From Cyanoderma ruficeps (Eukaryota; Chordata; Aves; Passeriformes; Timaliidae): a stretch of 64,000 nt of DNA. The notes below the pieces were generated by a model. It had not been told where the DNA came from, made no database searches, and worked only from the letters and a program-made list of their open reading frames with translations. Made by a program: the position numbers and the translations under genes. Positions 50,501 through 61,346 of the stretch are shown here, piece by piece; the first letter of the stretch is position 1, and every line of letters begins with the position of its first letter. The stretch lies in contig VZDJ01000049.1 in NCBI GenBank assembly GCA_008694505.1, positions 3,873,932 to 3,937,931 on the forward strand, given 5' to 3'.

Positions 50501-51304
50501 GAACATCCCCCAAGGTGGAATTGCATTCCCAGTCATCCTCACGGTGCTCCTCACTGGGAATATTTGCTTCCTTAAACCCCTGTGGCTTCTGGGGAAGAGT
50601 CACTGCAAATACCCAAACTTTACCTGACTTGAGCTGCCCACAGCAAGCCCCAGGAGCAGCTGCACAGCCCAAGGAGCTGGGCCTGGCACTGAGCACACTG
50701 ACCTTCCCTGCCAGGCACTCAGGAGAGCTCTGAGGAGTTTCAGCTTCATCAGTCTCCTCAGATTTCCCATTCACGGCATCACGTCTATCTCTTAACCAAA
50801 CCTGCATATTATTAATGCCTGTTAAATACAAGGGAAATAGGATGTTTAGTTCTTATTCTCTAGTGAAAAAACTTGTTTTGTATATCAAGCCAGTGTAGAA
50901 ATCTCTATGTAAGAACTATAAAGTGTGATTGATTAATTAATTACTCCTTTTGTCTCCCAAGTACCAACCAGTGTAACAAGAAACGAGACAGAAGTTGTGG
51001 ATATCAGCTGTGGAAAGTGTCAGCCTGAGCTGCAAAGGTGCTCTCTGAATATCCAACACCTTTCTTCTTGGCAGCCCTGATAACATATGGTCTGTGTGAT
51101 GATGTTTGTGGTGCTCATGCATTTGCCACAGAGATGAGGTGTGAGGAAAGCCCTGAGATGGAAAACTGACATTCTTCCCACTACCCACGTGCATTATAAC
51201 AGGTTGGGCGAGTGGCAGCCTGATGAGAGGGGCCACAAACCCCCAAACTTCCCATGTTCTCCTGCACACTCACTCTGTATTGGAGCTTAAGGGGTTTAGC
51301 TGGA
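47549..51304. other. Intronic DNA with no recognised gene
   Basis: This block holds A-rich runs at 50111-50138 and GC-richer patches at 49730-49860 and 50440-50760. Open frames in those patches overlap on both strands and match nothing known. Confidence 0.45.
49987..50020. repeat. Perfect 16-bp palindrome inside a direct repeat
   Basis: TTTATAGATCTATAAA at 50001-50016 equals its own reverse complement. GATCTATAAACTTA occurs at 49987 and again at 50007, a 20-bp period. Confidence 0.9.
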
Positions 51305-51422
51305 TTTTAAACTCCTCAGAGCAAAGGCCACGTGTTCACTCTGTGCCTGTACAGCGCTTGCAACAAAATGATTCATGTTTGGTGCTCAGGGTGCTACAAA
51401 AGTGCAAAAAATGAATAATAGC
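51305..51422 (+). mobile_element. Ancient L3/CR1-type retroposon 3' end
   Basis: The words AAACTCCTCAGAGCAAAGGC, TGTGCCTGTACAGCGCTTG, TTGGTGCTCAGG, GTGCTACAAAA and AATGAATAATA follow, in order, an old sauropsid LINE 3' end. That end has AAACTCTTCGGGGCAGGGAC, TGTGTTTGTACAGCGCCTAG, GGGCTCCTAGG, GCTACC and an AATAATA tail. Divergence is high, so it predates modern birds. The family name comes from memory. Confidence 0.7.
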
Positions 51423-52890
51423 AGCAGTTCAGCTCTAGCCCTAAAATAAAACCTTGGTAATGCTGCAGCAGGCATGACAAGTGAATGTCTCATTGACAAG
51501 AATTCAATGGGCAATTAAAACAGTGATCTAATATTTATATGAAGGTGGAGTTCTTCGTTTATTGACGCATCTATGACTCTTTTGATGTTCCTAGTCATGC
51601 TCCAGCTGCCAAATGAACATCTTTATTGTGCCTAATATGCCACATGCTATGAGACAGGCTCCAAAACTCCATGCAAGCAAAGTGAAAACACTGCCAAGCA
51701 GCTCCCAGTGAAAAACATGAGTGTCATTCATCGCCCTCTGTTCATTGCTCAGCCTCCTGTGTTCGACTTTTACTCCTTTTTGTAAAATTCACGTGTGAAT
51801 TGTAGGGAATATTTCTTTCCATGGAGCAATATTCATTATTAGCAACACCTGCATTCATCCCAAGGTTTTAATCACTGACTTTGAGCTTATTACCACCAAA
51901 AGACCTGTTGGAAAACCTTGTCCAGGATCCCCAGTTCGTTAACGCAATGATAGGAAAAGTTGTAACTGGAAATATTAACCTTTACAGATCTCAGCAAGAG
52001 CACTCCTGTTCCTGGGATTCCTCCTTTCAGCACATTCCATTTTCCCTGTTATGATATATCACAAATCTGAGGTTCCTACACCACTGTGATATTTATGATA
52101 ATGACCCACAGATGTTTTAGAGGATACCATTCTAAAACATTGAAAGGTTAGCAGTTGCACTTCTTGTAAACTAAAGTAAAAGAAAACAAGCTGAAATAGG
52201 TTTGTATCCAAAAGCATATGGTGGCCTGATATATTCCACTTCCAAAGTAATTTTTTCTCTGAGTTTAATTCTCAGAAGTTTAATTTGTTTTGAACAGCAA
52301 TACTGAATCCACGATTTTCTCTGGTGAAATCTCCACAGAGGTATCCTGACTAAATAAATACACATATTTATCTATAAGCACACCAAAACTAACTCTGTAA
52401 ATCTCTATGTGCAGATATTCATATTTTTTTCTGTTGGCTGATCATAACAAGAAACAAAATGGCTCCTGAATGAGGAAATTTCACATTGAAAATGCAGACT
52501 TAATTACTCTATCGATGAATATTAGGATGCTTTTTGTAAATACAACCCAGCCTTGCTCAAATCCGTGGGAATTACATCATCAAAGCAATATCACCCTGCG
52601 CATTTTTTTTCTTCTCCTTTCTAGCAAATAACTTTAGATCACATTGAAGCCACAAGTCAGAAGGTGTATCTGTGAGAGGTCTGGAGATGCAAAAAAAGCG
52701 CATTAGGGCTGCACAAAGGTAACTGAATTTCCCTGCCCAGCAGGGATCCCCCAGCTCGGCTCACCACTCCTCCCTCCTCGACGACATTTGCAAAACAGGA
52801 AAGTTCGACAAGCACTGGCAAGGCTGAGCTTCATTAACTACAAAGAGAGAAAAGTGATGGCTGAGGCAAATGGAAACGCTTCTGAGTGCT
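51423..52890. other. Intronic DNA with no recognised gene
   Basis: AT-rich, non-repetitive sequence; nothing was identified. Confidence 0.5.
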
Positions 52891-52950
52891 GTTGTTGTGT
52901 ACAAAAATTCATAAAGCGCAGTTGTTGTGTATAAAAATTCATAAAGCGCC
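52891..52950. repeat. 30-bp tandem duplication
   Basis: Two adjacent 30-bp units (GTTGTTGTGTACAAAAATTC then ATAAAGCGCA) differ at only two positions, C/T and A/C. The close match points to a recent event. Confidence 0.95.
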
Positions 52951-53023
52951 GTGACCTGGCCGGGCTCTTGTTAGCAATGAGCAGTGAGTGAAAACAGCGG
53001 GAGAGGGAGGGACGAGCACCCAG

Positions 53024-53321
53024 TGTAGCCCTGGTTTCATGCCTGAGGTGTTTTGGTTTTCTGAAATTCTTTTCCCATGGAATTCTCTGTAAACAGGAGA
53101 AATGTTTTTGTAACTGTGCTATGTTTACGTTCTTTCTCTAGGAGGGACTTCTTGATGTCCCTCAGGTCTGACCAATGTGATTAAAGAAGTTTCCCTTTGT
53201 GTCAATCAAATTGGTCTGTGTAGAACAGTATAAATGGGAGGAACATCCCAAAAATAAAGGAGTCATTTTCAGCCTTCTGAGGTCAGAGTCTTGTGTCATT
53301 GTGGTGTAAAACAGCCTCACA
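53024..53321 (+). mobile_element. Solo LTR of an endogenous retrovirus, possibly ERVL-type
   Basis: The 298-bp unit starts TGTAGCC and ends CCTCACA, giving TGT...ACA termini. It is flanked by CCCAG (53019-53023) and CTCAG (53322-53326), a likely 5-bp target duplication with one change. TATAAAT (53229-53235) and AATAAA (53253-53258) are in promoter then polyadenylation order. No internal retroviral sequence adjoins either end, so it is a recombined solo LTR. Five-base duplications suit the ERVL class, but the class call is tentative. It lies antisense to CDH13. Confidence 0.78.
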
Positions 53322-53326
53322 CTCAG

Positions 53327-56300
53327 CAGCTCCAACTGCACAAATTGACACGAAGCTCCAAGGGCTGAGTTATCCTGCCAGGGTGGGGAGGATAAAATCC
53401 ACCTGGAACCAGCACATCTGGACTACCTGAATCCATCCCAGAACGAGAGAGGGAGCTGTCACAACAGCTACCGGCACAGGAGCTGGGGAACAAAACAAAT
53501 CCTGCCTTTCAAGCCAACAAAAAAGGTCCACCAGGAGAAACAGCTTCTTTCCCTGCCTTTGAGGTGCCTTCAAAAGCACCTCTGGAGCACAAACTCTGGC
53601 AGTCAGCCCATAGTCTGTGTGCTTCTGCTGGTTTTCTGCAAAAATACCTGAGCAGCAGAAGGAAAAAGTGTTGCCCCATGACAATTTGAGGGCAGAATAA
53701 TGTCCAGACAAGACACTGTCAACTGTTAAGTCAGACAGGATGCTCCTAAGGATATGATATTATCATTATTTTGTGTCTAAAAGTGCTGCAGAAATAATGA
53801 TTTCACAGATTAGAAAACCTACTAGCGTGACTGAAGTATTTACACAAAAAAACTTATTGAACATTTAATAAAATGAACAAAATGAGTTTCGTGAAAACCC
53901 TTTTTCAAGGTTTTTATACAGCTTAATGCTGCATTCTAACTCTGCAGCAGAATTGCTACAGAATGATTTTTTTTTTAACAAATCTAACAAGCAACAGTGG
54001 GTTATTATCTTGCACTGCATGTTTATGATTTTCTCGCATTTATATAATTTCTTTATGTGCCCCTGAAGTAAATAACAACGATGACTTATTTAGTATCCAG
54101 AGAGTCAGAAATTGAGGGAACGCGAACCGCAGAGAAATGTTCGCCACAACGTAACAAGAATTGCTCAAGACAAATGCACATTTATATTCAACTCCTCTGG
54201 AAGAACAAGTACTAAACAACAGACTTCATCCCTGCACACACTTTTCAAGCCCGAAAAAATAAACTGATTACCTAAACTGGCAAACACGCCTGTGCAGTTT
54301 ATGTGGGATGATTAGATTTGTGCAGAGCACTGTTATGATACAAAAATTAGGGCAGCAGTTCATCCTCTGGGCACAGGGAGTTCGTTCCTGCCCTTTGGAG
54401 AACACCCTGTCCACTGGAGAAATGGTGCCTATTAATAGGCACAGCTTTCTCTGTGCTGTCAGAGCTCATTGCAGGCACAGATCTCAGGTAGGAGATAAGC
54501 TTCCTTAGATGATGAAAGATAAGGGATTTCACCCAGAAGCCCAGCTGCAGCCAAGGAAAGGTGTGATGTTCTCACAAAAGAGTCACACTGGTCTCCCTCC
54601 TGCATATCCTGTAACCACCTAGGGTCATAGCAGAGGTGGAAAATTGGTAAAAACCTGAAATTCTGCAGCACAGATCACCTGAGCAATGAGTGATGCCTGA
54701 CTGAAGGCTCCCTCTTGGATGATGGGTTTGATGTGTGATTCCAGAGCCAGCGACACCAAAACCCCACCTCAGCCAGCTCTGCTCTGCCCCTCTCCTCACC
54801 TTCTGCCCTACCCAACACCGGACTCTGGAATCTTTTCACATCTCACTGGGCTCTGCCTCTCTTCTCCTGGCTCATCACAGCACCACTTGCCTTGGTCTGA
54901 GCATCACATCTGGTACCCTGAACTGGGAGTGATCAACCCTGCTCTAAAAACAGAGGCCTCACAAACTGTATCAGCCCAGGCCTGGAACAAAAGGTCTTTG
55001 CCCTACAGCACTGGGGTTGCTGTTTGGGATTCCAGCACAGAGGAGAAGATGTAAGTGTGAGTAAGATGTCTCCATCAGCACCAAACTCGAGGATTCCTGG
55101 CTTTTTCCACGTCACTGCTACTTCTTGCCTTTTCCCACCACGCTCCCTCTCTCCTTTCTCCTAGAAAGGAAGATCTCTCAGTAGCATCTCGTGCTCTTCA
55201 ACAAATTTATTCTGTCCGACAGGGCTCCATCAGCTGTTTGTGACTGCTTGAAATTACAGGAAAATACAACCACTACAATCAAAACTGAAGGCGTTCCTTC
55301 CTCCCCCCGCAGACCACACCAGCTCACATTACATGATATCTTCACACATCATTTTGCTGCCCATTGTCTTATTTAGGGCAAAAATTTAATCAGGTGGAAG
55401 GAGCTGTAATGAGTTGTTCTCAGCTGGAAGTTATCTTGGCTTATTTATTACAACGCAGAGGTGTTATTGACTGATCTCCTGGGTCAGTGGATGCATTATA
55501 AGGCACGGCAATACTGTAGCTGCTGTTCTAAACCCCAGAGAAAAATTACTGTTTCAACAAAAATATTATGTCAGGGAGAGTGTCTGAAGAAAAAAAAATA
55601 AAAAAAATAAAACCTTTAGCTGTTATATCACAGTCATTGATCTTCTGAGCACAACACGGAGTTCAGTTTAACCGGAGCTGTTTTCTCTCTGTAGATGCAG
55701 GGGACACAAAGTGACACCGCGTTTGTGGAGCTCCAGTCTCACAGGAGCTGTCACATCTGGGGAGGAATGTGACATTTCCCTGTTAAGGCTGCATCGATTC
55801 CGACCCCAGAGCCAGCAGTGATGTGCAGAAAAGATACTTTTTCAACTTTTTTGGTTTCTGTGAAAGGATTTCCCACTGCAATGCAAATGATCAATAACTT
55901 CCCGTTTTAGAGGATTTACACAACATTCTGCTGAGATCCCCAGGAGAGTGTAAGACAAAATTAACTTTAGATTCTTACAGTAATTTCACTGGCTGGGTCT
56001 GAGACTCGGGCAGACAGAATCAAAGACTTTCAGATGCATTCAATACATCCGTGGTTCTGCAGATTGCTGTGAGAAGTTTGTCAATGTGAAATCAATCTTG
56101 TCTATAGAGGAGCGAGATGGGACAGAAAGGTCTGAGTTTGTGCAAGAATTCCCAGTGGGATATAGTGGATTATTTCCTTTGAATGCTGTCTGAGTGAAGC
56201 TTGGAGGGGCACTGTACTACTGACCATGAATTTCCTTGTCTTCTGCACACATCTGATCTTTGAGCAGCCACCATAAGTGCTAACAAACCCAAATTTCATG

Positions 56301-59300
56301 ATCTGTGTAATTTATTGAAAACTAATCAGTGGAAATTGAATTCAGGAAAAAAAGAACAGTGTCCCAGGAGATTTAACTGTATAAATAAAAAGCTGCCAGC
56401 AGATGTCAAAAAGTAACAACAAGCAATCACTCACAGGAAGCACCTATAGTGAAACCAGCCCAGAAAGTACCTTGTTTATACCAGTATGTGTTTCAAATGC
56501 CTCCAAACCCACAAATTTATTTAGTAAAGGTTTTACATTAACTAGACAATTAGTCAAAGGTCATGGGGATATTTTCCCTCAAGTTGACAATTAAAACTGT
56601 TTATCCTCAAGGTCAGTTTGTTATAATTACGGTGATCTGCCATTTGTTAATGTGATCTGTCAAAACTTTTTCAATTTTTTTTTTTATTTTTTAAAGGCAC
56701 GAGGTACTCAACTATTTTTCTATGAGTGTTAAGTTATTCTAAGAAAAATTATGATATTCTGTTGGATGAACAGAAGATTCACTGAGTTGCACACATATTT
56801 CCATTTACCTGAGGTTGGTACAAGAAAGACAAATAAGTGATAGAAGTGAAATATGGAACCTCAGTGGGCGAATGGAAGCTTTGTCTGCTCCTCCAGTGGC
56901 AAGTTCAAATAATTCAGTGATTTGAGGCTGGAAGAAGAAATTACTATTGCTAAAAAATATCTTTTGTTCTATACCAAATCCATGGCAGCTACTCACAGCC
57001 TTATACACTTGTTTTTATCAGAGATGGGAGAGAAAATATTGCTTGAGATATCTCTCCTGCCGTGGCAGTACTTGGAGACAAGAAGTCAAAGGGCAGCAGC
57101 TTTTCATTAAACAAGGCATCACTACAAAGTGCTTTTTTGCACATTACCCACAGATGCTGCGAGAGGCAATATTGCCTCCACCTCTTCAGTCTTGGGTCTT
57201 GGTTTCACCTTCTGTGTGGAATGACAACTAATCTGCGATTCTGCTCGCTGCTTCCTCACCTCAACACTCCAACAGAGCCCAAACTATTGGTCAGTACGTG
57301 CTGGGAAACATTAAAAACCCCAAATACATGGACATCTATGTACAGCTGCCCTTCTTCTGGAGTGACAACAATTACAAAATTATAAAAGAGCAATGATGTT
57401 TCCTTAAAAGACGTCCCCAGGAATAAAGCTTTCAACTTGTGCCCCGTCAAATAATTTCCAAACAGCACTCAGTGGTAGGAGTGTGTTTCAGAAATAGAGG
57501 ATGACGCATCGTTTACAATACATAAAAGGAAATGAGAGTGAGTAATAAATCCACTGTGCAATATTTTCCTTTCAAAATGGATACTGTAGGTTGCTGGCCT
57601 GTTTTCCCAGCTGCTGAATGAGTAATGCCATGCCTGAAAATCTGCTCAGACCATTTATTCTGCAGATTGTTCAGCTTTCCCAGTGAAAAAAATTAAACAA
57701 AGGTTCTCCCAGTTCCAGGGGAAATGTTTTGATTTCTCATCTTCTCCATCAATGAACCTGACAGAGGAATAACAATTCCCCTTAGTGGTTTTACCAAGTT
57801 CTCTCAAGAGAGTTCCCTCAAACTTGTTTTAAGAGTCACCTATACCTGTAGAAAACTGATTTCTCCAGACTGATCTGAAAAATGTGCAAATCACTGACCC
57901 ACACTCCTTTTCAGCCCTCAATCTAAAAATCAGGTTAATAACATTAGGCCACTGGACAGCTCATTAATAACTTTTCAGAAGGCCTTCAGAATCTAAACTG
58001 CATTTATTTTTGCAAACTGAGTTGGCAGTTAAGCTTTTGTTTTACCCAAGCAACCATCCAGTTCAATGCACAGATAATTCTTTAAGCCACACGAAAATCA
58101 ACCTTCTAAAACACAAAATTTATGAGAATGAGGAAAGCCACCTCTCTGAACTGTGCTGCATTTTAAACTTGTTAAACTTATTGTCAGCTCTTTCAAACAG
58201 TATCAGTGCTTGACTAACAGTTCCAGAACCAAATAACTGGTTTGAATTTTGACTCTTACACTAAGATCAGACAAGGTGCACTGCTGAGAACAATGTAATT
58301 AAAATTGCACCATGTAATCTTGCTCTGCACAGTCATTCCCTGAACAGTTTCTATTCAGATCAAACACAGGCTTTTATACTTTAAAGAAAGACAGGCTTTG
58401 GTATCTTCCACAGAAGAACTGACCCGAGGGAAAGTATTTTCTGTCAGTCAGGATCATTTATAAGCAACCTGAAATTTGTTTACATAGATAAACCAAGGGA
58501 AAAACATCAGGCTACTGAAGTTTGTGCCTTTTTTAATAACTAAGGAACAATGGGGGGGGGAAAAAAACAAAAACAAAAACAAAGCAAGAGAAAACAGAAA
58601 CAACTCGTTGGAACCACCAGCTAAGATTGGGATCAAGGCTGTGCTTGATTCCAAACCTTTTTTGCCACCTTCAGGAACACAGATCAGGCCCGTAACTGAC
58701 AGTTTCCACAGAAAGTTGTCACCAGTGAATAAAATTGTGCCTTGTATTAAACTCCACAGTCAAGAAAAGAGTGCAGTGAAAAGCCATCTGAGAATTTTAT
58801 CGCCAGATGCTCTCTTAGATTTAATAAATTACAGTTATCCCTAAAATTACGTGAATTTCAGCTGCAATCATAGCAGTCAACTCAACAAAAATTTATGTCA
58901 ATGTGAAATAAAGGAAAAAAAACCCTTGATTTCTCATCTTCCCTTGTTTCTCCTTAGGCTTGGTATAGGTCCCACTAATGACAAATGCTCTGATGGCTGC
59001 ACTGAGAATTACTCATACGGATTTCTTACACTCTCACCTCACTTTGCAGCATTAGAATGCAGAAACCTCAGCACATCTGTTTGAATAAGTGTCTCTTTTC
59101 CTTCGCATTAGAGTAACTATAATGATTACAATGCTTATGAAGTTTAAAGAGGTGAGATAATAATCAGTCAATCTTTACTTTGCTTCTGGTTATAAAGCCA
59201 TTAAATAAAGAAAAGGATGCAGAAAACCCCCAAACCACTGAATCTGTGCATTTTTCCAGTTCACGTCCCCTCCCAGAGCATTAGCCTCCTGTGACAAATA

Positions 59301-59379
59301 AAGCTCTGTCCTTGTGTACACTGATATCCCTCATTTGTGTTCCACTTTGCTAATGGCTACAATCGTGACAAACAGAGAA
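53327..59379. other. Intronic DNA with no recognised gene
   Basis: A-rich runs occur at 55589-55610 and T runs at 56680-56693. Nine G residues followed by CAAAAA repeats lie at 58552-58583. A GC-richer patch spans 54720-55060, with an open frame ending just before GATGTAAGTGTGAG, which is donor-like but unsupported. No exon was recognised. Confidence 0.45.
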
Positions 59380-59700
59380 TTCATCTGGTAATTGTGAGTT
59401 GCCAAAAGTTTTCAAGTGACACGATGTTATATATTTATACACACAGCTGCTTAGCAACTTAGTAGCAGTTCCATCCAGGAACTGAGGCGTAAATAAGTAA
59501 TTATGCTATAGCAGAGAGTGCATGAGACGTTTATAAATATAGGAACAGAAAGGTTATCAGAATTCATCACCTAGCAACAAATATAATATGATCAGCTCCC
59601 CTGTCTGGCAGGCATCTAGCAAGAAATGCATTATAAACTCGGCTGCCTAGCGAGTTAACTTGGGAGTTTGAAGTTGAAATGAACTCTCCAGCCAATTAAA
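59380..59700. promoter_or_regulatory. Candidate conserved element with four TAGCAAC-like words
   Basis: TTAGCAAC (59451), CTAGCAAC (59571), CTAGCAAG (59616) and CTAGCGAG (59647) lie within about 200 bp, all in the same orientation. The first and last share an upstream GCTGC. AGCAAC resembles an RFX half-site. The DNA is otherwise non-repetitive and AT-rich. Confidence 0.3.
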
Positions 59701-61314
59701 CTTAGCTCAGTGCTTCCGTAGGCTGCTTGTTTGCGTTTCAGCACATGCTTTATTCTGGAATAAACAGTTGCCATTCACTCATCCACAGATGGGTCACATT
59801 CAAACCCTGACAGAAGCCAAGAAAATGAGAATACAGAGACACCCTACACTTTCTCATGGCTCCCAAGAAATCGAGACTGGCTGGTTAGTGCCTGTAAACA
59901 CGACGCACAGGAGCAATTCTGGGAACGTCTGAGATCCCTCAGACTCAGAACATGATCACACTGTAGTGTCAACATGGTTCCCACAACGTAATTTTGGGGA
60001 TGATTCCAATACGAAGGACTGGTTTTACAACTCCACACTTGTCTCAAACACTTCAAAGTGATGGATGTAATTATTCACCAGATTCACTTAATAATAGACT
60101 AGAACTTGCATCAATGAATATTAACTAAAAATAAAATTAGTTTTGAAGTACGAAACGCTTTGTGTACTCAGCCTGACAGACAACTTTCATTCCCTCCCTC
60201 CCTCCTCTTTCCCCTCAGTGTTTTACATAAATACTCTGTTATTACAAAGCCTGCTGTCTGGAAACTGATGAGACTCATTATTGCACAGGCAATGGCTGCT
60301 ATTGTGCTGCAACGTAGAGTGATAGAGGTGCAGTGTTGCCACCATACTTCATTTTACTTTGTTCATCTCATATTATTTTTGGGAAGCAATCCCTGATCAT
60401 CACCTCTGAGCCCTTTTATTTCGCAGAACTCTTCATTAAAATTTCCTTCCAAAGCTGAACAAAACCAGATTTCATTACAACCCTATAAGAATGTCCATTA
60501 ATGGTTTGAAGTTCTGCCAGAGACAAGTCTGGATCGGGAACATTCTTCACCAGGGAAGCTTTCATAGAAGAGTAAATTACAGACAGAGGAATGGATCCTG
60601 AACTGGCAAAAACAATCCGTTTCCTAGACATGGAACAGTTATCTTAGACGAATCCCAGCTCCAGTAGATGAGAACATTTCCTCACAGAAGGAGTAGGAGC
60701 CCAGCAGTGCAAGTAGATTATAGCATATCACATCCTTGGACAGACTCTGACACCTGGCCAACCATGACAGGCAATCAAGAAATAAAATACAGGCTCTTTA
60801 CATCCCCCCACATCTGCTCCTGCCTTTGCTGACCAATCCTCTCTAGTTTGTACGCTCACTCTCTGGGCTCCTCCTCGTGGCTCACATCTCGGGAGCACAT
60901 TCCCAAACCAGCACACAGGAGGAAAGTGTTCAGCTCCTGGGGAAGTGTTTCTCCTACCATGATTCCCATGCCTGCCTCCCACCCCCTCTGCTGCTGACAC
61001 AACGTTTCCTACAATATTCCCATACAGTAACTGGCAATGAGTTGTGCTGCTCAACTTAGTTATCTTTCCAGGCTTGTTCCCCAATTATTCATTCCTCCTC
61101 CAGCTTTCCAAACCACCAAAGGAGTAAACATTATTTTACTACTGCATTCGCTTGCTGCTTCGGGAGGAGACTCTGCATTTCTCCCTCTTTTCCTTTTGAA
61201 GTGTTTAGATGCCTCCTTTACAGCCATGGAAAATAAACCAGTACGTGGTTGGTTTATTCTGTGCTAACATGTTGGGAGCTGCAGGTAAATTGCTCATTTG
61301 AACAACTCTACTTC
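59701..61314. other. Intronic DNA with no recognised gene
   Basis: A minus-strand open frame at 60416-60631 has a protein-like composition but no recognised family or splice context. No repeat was recognised. Confidence 0.45.
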
Positions 61315-61346
61315 CATAGAACCACGGAATAGTTAAGGTTGGAAAT
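61315..61346 (-). mobile_element. Very short CR1 3'-terminal fragment
   Basis: CATAGAACCACGGAATAG followed by TTAAGGTTGGAAATGG matches the inverted CR1 3' terminus (CATAGAATCAnAGAATCATTAAGGTTGGAAAAGA). Homology is lost after about 32 bp. Confidence 0.62.

Noticed and set aside
60416..60631. 71-codon minus-strand frame with a plausible protein composition
   Set aside because: No family is recognised, no acceptor or donor fits the frame ends, and length alone is not evidence.
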